From Sva-07 sp963716095 (GTDB lineage Bacteria > Actinomycetota > Acidimicrobiia > Acidimicrobiales > Ilumatobacteraceae), in the NCBI GenBank assembly GCA_963716095.1, contig CAVQSV010000023.1:797796-861795 (forward strand): DNA of 64,000 nucleotides, in the 5' to 3' direction. The notes under the pieces were generated by a model. The model worked only from the letters and a program-made list of their open reading frames with translations. It did no database searches and had not been told where the DNA came from. The position numbers and the translations under genes were made by a program. This document shows positions 27,297 to 34,650 of this stretch, one piece after another. The first letter of the stretch is position 1; every line of letters starts with the position of its first letter.

Positions 27297-28334
27297 GTGC
27301 ACGAAACGATTCACGGCATCGACGTCGAACGAGTGACCGCCTGGCTGGTCGAACACATCGACGGCGCAGCTGCACCGTTCGAGTTCGACGTGATCGTCGG
27401 TGGCCGATCGAACCTCACCTACACGGTCACCGGTGCCGATGGCACCAAGTACGTGCTGCGGCGCCCGCCCACCGGCGCCGTCCTCGCCACGGCGCACGAC
27501 ATGGCCCGCGAGCACAAGATCATCTCCGGTGTCGGCAAATCGTCCGTGCCGGTACCACCCGCGCTCGGGTTGTGCACCGACGACGCGGTCAACGGTGCGC
27601 CGTTCTACGTGATGGGTTTCGTCGACGGCGTCGTGCTCGACAGCGCCGACAAGGGTTCGCTGCTCACCGTCGAGCACCGCCGAGCGGCGGGGCTCGACCT
27701 GATCGATGTGCTCGCCGACCTGCACGCTGTCGACGTCGACGAGGTCGGACTCGGCGACCTCGCCAAGCGTGAGGGCTACGTCGAACGGCAAGTGAAGCGG
27801 TGGAGTACGCAGTGGGAGCGCTCGAAGACACGCGAGCTTCCCGCTGTCGAGGAGGTTGCTCGACGGCTCGCCGAGCGATTCCCGACCCAGCAGGGTGTGT
27901 CGATCGCCCACGGCGACTACCGGTTCGGCAATGTGCTCACCGACGTCGACAACGGTCGCATCGCCGCGGTGCTCGATTGGGAGCTGTGCACGCTCGGTGA
28001 TCCCCTTGCCGACGTCGGCTACGTCGGCGTGTACTGGGCCGACCCGGGCACGACGCAGGCGCGCCCGAACGACCCGACCGGCATCGAGGGATTCCCGCCC
28101 TACACCGACTTGCTCGAGCGTTACGCCACCCGGACGGGGCGAGACCTCTCCGAGATCGACTACTACATCGCCTTCGGCTCGTTCCGTCTTGCGGTGATCT
28201 CCGAAGGCGTCTACGCCCGCTATCTGCATGGGGCCATGGGCGACCAGGGGATCAGCGACGAACAGCTCAACGCCTTCAAGGTCGGCACCGAGATCCTCGC
28301 TGAGTCGGCACTCGAAGCGATGCAGCGGCTGTGA
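27297..28334 (+). CDS. Phosphotransferase family protein (APH / ACAD10-11-like kinase)
   Basis: 345 aa with the aminoglycoside-phosphotransferase kinase fold: VGGRSNLTYTVTGADGTKYV with the ATP-lysine region, LRRPPTGAVLATAHDMAREH, the catalytic loop SIAHGDYRFGNVLTDVD and the metal Asp in IAAVLDWELCTLGDPLADVG. This subgroup is the bacterial relative of the kinase domain of ACAD10/11, which phosphorylates 4-hydroxyacyl-CoAs. That, not antibiotic resistance, is the likelier role, given the many acyl-CoA genes nearby. Confidence 0.85.
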   Translation: MHETIHGIDVERVTAWLVEHIDGAAAPFEFDVIVGGRSNLTYTVTGADGTKYVLRRPPTGAVLATAHDMAREHKIISGVGKSSVPVPPALGLCTDDAVNGAPFYVMGFVDGVVLDSADKGSLLTVEHRRAAGLDLIDVLADLHAVDVDEVGLGDLAKREGYVERQVKRWSTQWERSKTRELPAVEEVARRLAERFPTQQGVSIAHGDYRFGNVLTDVDNGRIAAVLDWELCTLGDPLADVGYVGVYWADPGTTQARPNDPTGIEGFPPYTDLLERYATRTGRDLSEIDYYIAFGSFRLAVISEGVYARYLHGAMGDQGISDEQLNAFKVGTEILAESALEAMQRL

Positions 28335-28366
28335 ACCGGCAGCTCCGGATCTGACAGGATCGTGCC

Positions 28367-29129
28367 ATGACGAGCACATCGGAGTACGCCGCGGTCCTCG
28401 ACGACTGGGAGCCCGGCGAGTTCAGCGCTGCCGGAGTGACCCACCCCACGTACCGGCGTGGCACCGGGCCCGGCGTGATCGTCGTCCACGAGATCCCCGG
28501 CATCACCCCGCTGGTCACCAAGTTCGCCAACGAGGTCGTCGACCGTGGCTTCACCGTGGTGATGCCGTCACTCGTCGGCACGCCGGGCAAGCCGCCGTCG
28601 AACGCCTACGCAGGGTCGCAGATGGTCAAGGTGTGCATTGCCAAGGAGTTCACGGCGTTCGCGCTCAACCAGACGTCACCGATCATCGCGTGGCTCCGAG
28701 CGCTTGCCGCGCAACCTTCACCAGGATGTCGGTGGTCCCGGAGTCGGAGCGGTCGGGATGTGCTTCTCCGGCGGCTTCGCGCTCGGCATGATGGTCGACG
28801 ACATCATGCTGGCGCCGGTGCTGTCGCAACCGTCGCTGCCCTTTGCGGTCGGCAAGGCCAGGGGAGCGGACCTCAACCTGTCGCCGGACGATGCCGCAGC
28901 GATCGCCGAGCGGGCGGGAGCAGGCTGCCAGGTGCTCGGCCTGCGCTTCACCGGCGACAAGCTCGTCGGCGACCGGTTCTCGTCGCTGCGCGACCTGCTC
29001 GGCGACGCCTTCATCGCCGTCGAACTGCCGAGTGCCAAAGCCACCGATCACTCGGTGCTCACCGAGCAGCGCGACGAACCCAGCGTCACCCGAGTGCTCG
29101 ACTTCTTCGTCGAGAAGCTGCAGGCCTGA
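28367..29129 (+). pseudogene. Dienelactone hydrolase family protein, frameshifted in this sequence
   Basis: Alpha/beta hydrolase of the dienelactone-hydrolase type. The ATG at 28367 gives VIVVHEIPGITPLVTKFANE and VVMPSLVGTPGKPPS up to PIIAWLRALA. From about 28710 the family continues in a different frame with RNLHQDVGGPGVGAVGMCFS, giving the nucleophile elbow GMCFSGG, then ADLNLSPDD and RDLLGDAFIAVELP to the stop at 29129. One extra base near 28708-28711 (GCCGCGC) accounts for the break. Corrected length is about 253 aa. Confidence 0.87.
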
Positions 29130-29132
29130 CCG

Positions 29133-29591
29133 ATGGTCGACGGCGACGAGGCAACGCTGCACCGGACGCAGGCAATCGAGGCGAACAACTCGGTGTGGGA
29201 GCTGTTCGACTCCGACACGCCCGACACCACCGAGCTCCTCAGCCGGGCCTACGCCGCGTCCTACCACTGGGAGCGAGCGGCCGATCGGACGCCGGCGAAT
29301 GCTGCGCGCGCGTCGTGGCTGCTCTCGCGATGTCATGCCGTCCTCGGGCACGGCGACTTGGCGTTGCATCACGCCGACGAGTGCGCCGCTGCGGTCGCCG
29401 AGGCGGGGCTCCAGGATTTCGATCTCGGCTACTCGCACGAGGCGAGGGCCCGAGCGCTCGCCGCGCTCGGACGCACCGACGAAGCGTCGGCCGAGTTGGC
29501 GGCGGCGAGGGCCGTCGAGATCGTCAGCGACCAAGACCGCGACGTGTTCGAGTCCGACCTCGCCGCTCCGCCCTGGTTCGGACTGACCTGA
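29133..29591 (+). CDS. Hypothetical TPR-like helical protein
   Basis: 152 aa, almost entirely alpha-helical in character and rich in Ala/Glu/Asp. Repeats resemble tetratricopeptide helices (AARASWLLSRCHAVLGHGDL, EARARALAALGRTDEASAEL). It starts 3 bases after the hydrolase stop, so it belongs to the same transcript. TPR-like proteins are usually protein-protein adaptors; no partner is apparent. Convergent with the acyl-CoA synthetase. Confidence 0.65.
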   Translation: MVDGDEATLHRTQAIEANNSVWELFDSDTPDTTELLSRAYAASYHWERAADRTPANAARASWLLSRCHAVLGHGDLALHHADECAAAVAEAGLQDFDLGYSHEARARALAALGRTDEASAELAAARAVEIVSDQDRDVFESDLAAPPWFGLT

Positions 29592-29609
29592 GGTGTGGCG
29601 AGCGGCGGA

Positions 29610-31232
29610 TCAGACCGCTGCTTCGGCGTGTTCCTTCGCTCGCCGGTAGTCGGCCTTGCCGTTCGGCGCACGCGGGACCTGATCGACGAAGATCACCGAC
29701 TTCGGAGCCTTGTACCCAGCCAGGTCGTTCTTGACCGATGCGATGATGCTGGCCGAGTCGAGCGTGGCCGCGTCCTCGAGTGACACGACCGCGGTGACCG
29801 CCTGGCCGAACTTCTCGTTCTCGATGCCGACGACCAGGCAGTCGCGAACCCCGTCGACACGCTTGACCGCCTCTTCGACCTCCTCGGGGAACACCTTCTC
29901 GCCGCCGGTGTTGATCACCTGGCTGCCACGGCCCAGCAGGATGAGCGACCCGTCCGCTGCGACCTTGGCGAAGTCGCCGGGGAACGAGTAGCGCACCCCG
30001 TCGATCACCCGGAACGTGCGGGCCGACTTCTCCTCGTCCTTGTAGTAGCCGATGGGTACGTTGCCGCCGGCGGCCACCATGCCGACGTCGTCGGAGCCGG
30101 GCTCGACCTCCCGGTCGTCGTCGGTGAAGACCTTGGTCTCGGGGGTCTTGGTGAACGTGGCGGTGTCCGACGGTACGCCCTTCATCGTGATCTGCGTACC
30201 CATCGAGCCCTCGGACGAACCGATCGCATCGACCAGCACCGCTTGTTCGATCCGATCGAGGATCTCCTGCTTGACCTCGGAGGTCCACATCACACCCGAC
30301 GAGATGAACATCGCGATCGACGACATGTCGTAGGTGCCGCCATCGGGCTTGCCTTCGTCGAGCGCCCGGATGATCGGCTTGGCGAAGCTGTCGCCGACGA
30401 TCGTGACCGACGTGACGTGATGCTGTTCGACGGTGGCGAGCAGTTCGTGCGCATCGAGACTTCGATTCTCGAGCGTGACGACGTGTCCGCCCGCGAGGTG
30501 AGGGATGAACCACCCGAGCCAGCAGCCGGTGCCGTGCATCAGCGGTGCCGCCGGGATCGACACCAGTGTGCTGCCGTTGGTCGACGCCCCGGCGATCATC
30601 GCGCCGATCTCGTTGGCATCATCCGGCGCGGCGAGGCCGAGCATCGGCAGGCCGAGCATCACGAAGCCACGGGTCAGGCCGCCCATGTCGTACATCACGC
30701 CCTTCGGCATCCCGGTGGTGCCACCGGTGTAGAGCATGTAGAGATCGTCCTCGGAACGTTCGATCCGCTCCATCGGCTCGGTGGAGGCGAGCAGGTCGTC
30801 GTAGGCGACGGCGTTGGGCACCTGGCCGGCACCGCCGTCGTCGACCTCGATGAGGAGCTTCAGCTTCGGCAGCCGTTCGGCCACTCGTGCCACGCGGTCG
30901 CCGAGCGACGAATGGAAGATGATCGCCTCGGAGTCGGAGTTGTCGAGCAGGTACCAGAGTTCGTCGTCGAGGTAGCGGTAGTTCACGTTGATCGGCACGC
31001 CGCGCATCTTGAACACACCGAACTGCGACTCCATGTACTCGTTGCAGTTGTACATGAACAGCGACACCTTCGCGCCGGGGCCGATGCCCGCAGCGGTCAG
31101 TGCTCCGGCGACGCGGGCGGACCGGTCGTCGTACTCCGACCACGACCGGGTGACGGATCCATGGGTGGCGGCGGGCAGCTCGGGGATCGCATCCGCGATC
31201 GACTCCCAGACGGTGGCGAAGTGCATCTCCAT
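29610..31232 (-). CDS. Acyl-CoA synthetase (FadD family)
   Basis: 540 aa adenylate-forming enzyme: MLYTGGTTGMPKGVMYD, MHGTGCWLGWF, AIGSSEGSMGTQ, RYSFPGDFAKV, GRGSQVINTGGEKVFPEEVE and the catalytic lysine region VPRAPNGKADYRRAKE. The closest well-known relatives are actinobacterial FadD3/FadD17/FadD19-type ligases used for sterol side-chain and ring fragments; the substrate here is unknown. I take ATG 31232 as start because TACTGT (31245-31240) lies 7 bases upstream; the GTG at 31241 overlaps that box. Confidence 0.87.
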   Translation of the reverse strand: MEMHFATVWESIADAIPELPAATHGSVTRSWSEYDDRSARVAGALTAAGIGPGAKVSLFMYNCNEYMESQFGVFKMRGVPINVNYRYLDDELWYLLDNSDSEAIIFHSSLGDRVARVAERLPKLKLLIEVDDGGAGQVPNAVAYDDLLASTEPMERIERSEDDLYMLYTGGTTGMPKGVMYDMGGLTRGFVMLGLPMLGLAAPDDANEIGAMIAGASTNGSTLVSIPAAPLMHGTGCWLGWFIPHLAGGHVVTLENRSLDAHELLATVEQHHVTSVTIVGDSFAKPIIRALDEGKPDGGTYDMSSIAMFISSGVMWTSEVKQEILDRIEQAVLVDAIGSSEGSMGTQITMKGVPSDTATFTKTPETKVFTDDDREVEPGSDDVGMVAAGGNVPIGYYKDEEKSARTFRVIDGVRYSFPGDFAKVAADGSLILLGRGSQVINTGGEKVFPEEVEEAVKRVDGVRDCLVVGIENEKFGQAVTAVVSLEDAATLDSASIIASVKNDLAGYKAPKSVIFVDQVPRAPNGKADYRRAKEHAEAAV

Positions 31233-31239
31233 GGCGGTC

Positions 31240-31245
31240 ACAGTA
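31240..31245 (-). promoter_or_regulatory. -10 box (TACTGT) of the acyl-CoA synthetase gene
   Basis: TACTGT on the minus strand ends 7 bases before the ATG at 31232 and decides between two candidate starts. Confidence 0.35.
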
Positions 31246-31259
31246 GCGAGACAGGTGTG

Positions 31260-31973
31260 TCAGGGGTCACGCGGCGCCACGGATCGGGTCGAGCGGAGCC
31301 GCTCGACGCGTCCTCGCTCGCCATCGGTCACGTTCGGGTCGGCCAGCCGGTAGTCGCACACGTTCGCCAGACCCTCGTCGACGAGGGCTGCACCGCGAGC
31401 CCGGTGAAACGCTCGGACGAGCAGCTGTTGACCGACCCGGTCGACGGCCCCGGAGGTTTCGAACGTCGACATGAGGACGAATGAGATCGCTGCGTCGAAG
31501 GCGGCGGTGCCTCGTCCAGCGTTCGTGAAGTCGATCACGACGGGTCCCTCGGGTCCGAGGATCACGTTCATCGGGTGGAGGTCGCCGTGAACGATGACCT
31601 TCCCGGCCCCGGCCCCGGCCCCGGACGCAGGCGCCCAGTCAGGAGCGGTGACCGCGTTGATCGATCGTTGCACCTCGGCGAGTGCCTTCGAGTGGTGCCA
31701 CAGCTGCCATGGCCGGCGTTGCAGGTCCTCCAGCATGGTCGGTCCGGACACTCGATCCATGACGAGGTCGCGGCCCTCGGCGCGATGCACATTCGGAACC
31801 GGGACCCCCGCTGACGCGAGCCACCGCATCAACCGTCCTTCGGGGGCGACGTCATGGTCGCTCCGGTATCGACGCAGCACGGTCCCATCGCCGAGATCGA
31901 AGACATCTGCCGCGCGTCCGGACGCGATCAGCGTTCCGTGCTCCTGCCGGCCTGGGCCATCCTCTGCGTTCAA
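31260..31973 (-). CDS. APH-family phosphotransferase, short form
   Basis: 237 aa kinase-like protein: GRAADVFDLGDGTVLRRY (nucleotide loop), the catalytic segment VIVHGDLHPMNVILGPEGP and the metal site VVIDFTNAGRGTAAFDAA. The stop of the SDR gene and a TTG start overlap (TTGA), the only start that gives a normal N-terminus. Substrate unknown. It lies downstream of the SDR in one operon. Confidence 0.78.
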   Translation of the reverse strand: MNAEDGPGRQEHGTLIASGRAADVFDLGDGTVLRRYRSDHDVAPEGRLMRWLASAGVPVPNVHRAEGRDLVMDRVSGPTMLEDLQRRPWQLWHHSKALAEVQRSINAVTAPDWAPASGAGAGAGKVIVHGDLHPMNVILGPEGPVVIDFTNAGRGTAAFDAAISFVLMSTFETSGAVDRVGQQLLVRAFHRARGAALVDEGLANVCDYRLADPNVTDGERGRVERLRSTRSVAPRDP

Positions 31974-32746
31974 CGTGGACCACCGTCGACGTCGATGACG
32001 GCACCGGTGGTGTACGACGACGCGCTGCTCGCGAGATACAACGCCGTGCCGACGATCTCGTGCGGTTCGCCGCCGCGCTGCAGCGCGAAACCGACCTTGG
32101 CCGAGCGCTCGAACGCGTCGAGGTCCCACGCCGTGGAGATGTCGGTGAGGAACGGGCCCGGGGCGATGCAGTTGACCCGCACCTTCGGTCCGAGCGTGCG
32201 CGCCAGCCCGTACGTGAGATTGTTGACCCCTGCCTTCGCCGCGCCGTAGACCAGTTCGTTCGGGCTCGGCCGGTGCGAGGCGACCGACGAGACGAAGATG
32301 ATCGAGCCGCCGTCGCTGCCACCATGATCGGGTCCGGCCATGCGGGTGCCAACGAGCGCCGACAGCCGGAACGGGCCCTTCAAGTTGACGTCCATCACCT
32401 TGTCGTAGAGCTCTTCGCTGACGGTGTCCACACTGGGGTACAGCGGGGACATCCCCGCGTTGTTGACCAGGACGTCGCATCGCCCGAACTCGGCGTACAC
32501 CGCCTCGTGCAGCCGGTCGGCGTCGGCCCACTTGCCGGCGTGGTAGGCGATCGGGAGCGCCCGGCGTCCCAGCTCGCGCACCTGCGCCGCAAGGGCTTCG
32601 CACGCGTCGAGCTTGCGGCTGGCGATCACGACGTCAGCGCCGTGCTCGGCAAACGCCAGGACCATCTCGCGCCCCAGCCCCCTCGAACCACCGGTCACGA
32701 CGGCCACCCGTCCGCTCAGGTCGAACAGTGCATCGGTCGTCCCCAT
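31970..32746 (-). CDS. Short-chain dehydrogenase/reductase
   Basis: 258 aa classical SDR with VAVVTGGSRGLGREMVLAF, VLVNNAGMSPLYPS, SIIFVSSVASHR, the YxxxK pair in LVYGAAKAGVNNLTYGLA, and IAPGPFLTDIS. The C-terminus SYTTGAVIDVDGGPR is typical. It diverges from an acyl-CoA synthetase 38 bases away, so an acyl-CoA or alcohol substrate in the same pathway is plausible. Start ATG at 32746. Confidence 0.9.
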   Translation of the reverse strand: MGTTDALFDLSGRVAVVTGGSRGLGREMVLAFAEHGADVVIASRKLDACEALAAQVRELGRRALPIAYHAGKWADADRLHEAVYAEFGRCDVLVNNAGMSPLYPSVDTVSEELYDKVMDVNLKGPFRLSALVGTRMAGPDHGGSDGGSIIFVSSVASHRPSPNELVYGAAKAGVNNLTYGLARTLGPKVRVNCIAPGPFLTDISTAWDLDAFERSAKVGFALQRGGEPHEIVGTALYLASSASSYTTGAVIDVDGGPR

Positions 32747-32770
32747 GGAAGGCGAGTGTTGCAGGGCACC

Positions 32771-32776
32771 TACGCT
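32771..32776 (+). promoter_or_regulatory. -10 box (TACGCT), leaderless type
   Basis: TACGCT ends 8 bases before the ATG at 32785 in the 38-base gap between divergent genes; it selects this start over upstream ones. Confidence 0.35.
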
Positions 32777-32784
32777 GCGGGCGC

Positions 32785-34299
32785 ATGGGGGAACTGCAAC
32801 CGGAACGACTGCTGTCGCCGACCAACCCGGCGGACCCGGCGGTGATCGCGGAGGATCGCACACTGACGTGGAACGACGTCGAACGACGCGCCCGCTGCCT
32901 CGCTCGGGCGCTTGCCGGGTCCGACGTCGACATCGGTCAGGTCTGGGGCGTGTTGGCACGCAATCGCGTCGAGTGGGCCGAGATGATCCTGGGGAACGGC
33001 CGGGCTGGAACGCGGGTCGTGCCCCTGAACTGGCATCTCACCGCGACCGAAATCGCCGCGTTGCTCGACGACAGCGGATGCCGACTGGTCGTCGTCGAGC
33101 CGGAGCTCGGATCGCTGGTCGACGATGCGATCGCTGCAACCGGACGGCAGGGCGACATCGCAGTCGTCGAACTCGGCGTCGACTACGAATCGTGGCTCGA
33201 GGCCGCCGGCGACGAACTGTTGACCCAGCGTGCCTCCGGGGCGCCGTTGATGTTCACGGGGGGAACGACCGGCAAGTCGAAGGGCGTCACGCGGTCCGAC
33301 GCAGCGGGTCCGGTCGGCGCCCCGGTCGCTGCACTTGCCGGGTGGGGTTCGCTCGTCAGGATGCCCGACCACGGAGCGACGCTGATCACCACTCCGCTGT
33401 ACCACGCGCTCGGGAACGCGGTGCTGGCAGCATCGTTGGCGAAGGGAATTCCCGTGGTGGTCACGCCCAGGTTCGATCCGCTCGTCACGCTCGAGTTGAT
33501 CGAGCGCCATCGCATCACGGCGACACCGATGGTCCCGACCCAGTTCATCCGTCTGCTCAAGCTCGACGACGATCAACGTTCGCAGTTCGATCTGTCGTCG
33601 CTCGAGTGGATCCTGCACACCGCCGCGCCCTGCCCGTCGTGGGCCAAGGTGGCGATGATCGAGTGGCTGGGCCCGGTGATCTACGAGATGTACGGCTCGT
33701 CGGAGGGGACGGGTCCGGCGATCTGCGACAGCACCGAGTGGCTGGCGCACCCGGGCACCGTCGGCAGAGCGTCCGGACGCATCGAGTACTCGATCGTCGA
33801 TGACGACGGGAACGACCTGCCGCCGGGCGAGGTGGGCACGATCTACTGCCGCCGCGCTGACGGAGCGCCGGAGTACTTCGGCGACCCGGAGAAGACAGCG
33901 TCGATCCAGCTGCCCGACGGCCGGTTCACCGTTGGTGACCTCGGTTGGCTCGACGAGGACGGCTACCTGTTCCTCGCGGACCGCCGTGTCGACCTGATGC
34001 TGATCGCCGGGTCCAACGTCTACCCCGCGGAAGTCGAGGCGGTGCTGAGCGAGCACCCTGGCGTCGGTGACGTCGCGGTGTTCGGGATTCCCGACCCCGA
34101 GTGGGGTGAGCAGGTGAAGGCGGTCATCGAACCGGTCGGCGACATCGACCTCGACGACGTCCGACGCTTCGCCGCCGAGCGCCTCGCCGCGTACAAGCTG
34201 CCGAAGTCCTACGACCTCGTCGACCGCCTTCCTCGCGAGGCCCATGGCAAGCTCAAGAAGCGGCTCCTGCGCGACCCGTACTGGGCGACGCAGGGCTGA
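32785..34299 (+). CDS. Acyl-CoA synthetase / AMP-dependent ligase
   Basis: 504 aa. Adenylation motifs: LMFTGGTTGKSKGVTRS, TPLYHALGNAVLAAS, IYEMYGSSEGTG, FTVGDLGWLDEDGYLFLADR and the catalytic lysine end LPREAHGKLKKRLLRDPYW. Divergent from an SDR and convergent with the small repeat-protein gene. Substrate not predictable; the GTVGRASG and PEYFGDP segments are those of FadD-like ligases of actinobacteria. Confidence 0.87.
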   Translation: MGELQPERLLSPTNPADPAVIAEDRTLTWNDVERRARCLARALAGSDVDIGQVWGVLARNRVEWAEMILGNGRAGTRVVPLNWHLTATEIAALLDDSGCRLVVVEPELGSLVDDAIAATGRQGDIAVVELGVDYESWLEAAGDELLTQRASGAPLMFTGGTTGKSKGVTRSDAAGPVGAPVAALAGWGSLVRMPDHGATLITTPLYHALGNAVLAASLAKGIPVVVTPRFDPLVTLELIERHRITATPMVPTQFIRLLKLDDDQRSQFDLSSLEWILHTAAPCPSWAKVAMIEWLGPVIYEMYGSSEGTGPAICDSTEWLAHPGTVGRASGRIEYSIVDDDGNDLPPGEVGTIYCRRADGAPEYFGDPEKTASIQLPDGRFTVGDLGWLDEDGYLFLADRRVDLMLIAGSNVYPAEVEAVLSEHPGVGDVAVFGIPDPEWGEQVKAVIEPVGDIDLDDVRRFAAERLAAYKLPKSYDLVDRLPREAHGKLKKRLLRDPYWATQG

Positions 34300-34650
34300 T
34301 CAACGCGGACGGATGGCGTGGTTCGCCCAGAGCGCCGCAACGCCGGCAGCCGCGAGCGCGCCGGTGGCGAGGACGGCGGCCCGTCGCCAGTCGCCCAGGT
34401 CGCCGTTGCCGCCGTACGAGCCGATCGAACCGGTTGCACCGATCGACGCGATCGAACCCGCCGAACCGATCGACGCGATCGAACCCGCCGAACCGATCGA
34501 CATGATCGAACCGCTGGAACCGATCGACAGCACCGACCCCACGGAGCCGATCGACAGGATCGACCCGACCGAGAGGATCGACCCGACCGACAGCACCGAT
34601 CGTGCCGAGCGCACCGCACGAGCCCCCGACACCGCAGGCGAGAGGTCCAT
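34300..34650 (-). CDS. Ile-Gly-Ser repeat protein with C-terminal membrane helix
   Basis: 116 aa in three parts: a short N-terminus (1-20), a repeat block (21-78) and one transmembrane helix (about 88-110, RRAAVLATGALAAAGVAALW) ending HAIRPR. The repeat has strict three-residue periodicity (xGS/xxS) organised as two hexads SVGSIL followed by nonads such as SIGSVGSVL, SIGSSGSIM and twice SIGSAGSIA. Alternating small and branched residues suggest a narrow beta-solenoid. The ATG overlaps the stop of the flavin oxidoreductase by one base (TGATG), so it is translated with that enzyme. The strong antisense reading frame over the same bases is a by-product of the repeat. No known function; I infer a membrane anchor or scaffold. 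Confidence 0.75.
   Translation of the reverse strand: MDLSPAVSGARAVRSARSVLSVGSILSVGSILSIGSVGSVLSIGSSGSIMSIGSAGSIASIGSAGSIASIGATGSIGSYGGNGDLGDWRRAAVLATGALAAAGVAALWANHAIRPR
34417..34590 (-). repeat. Tandem 27-bp (9-codon) repeats within the IGS protein gene
   Basis: Two 18-bp units followed by five 27-bp units encoding the SIGSxGSIx nonads. Two neighbouring units near 34440-34500 are nearly identical at DNA level, pointing to recent duplication or slippage. Confidence 0.8.

Noticed and set aside
27297..28334. Aminoglycoside resistance kinase
   Set aside because: The fold is APH-like, but the sequence is of the ACAD10/11-like phosphotransferase subgroup and the context is acyl-CoA metabolism.
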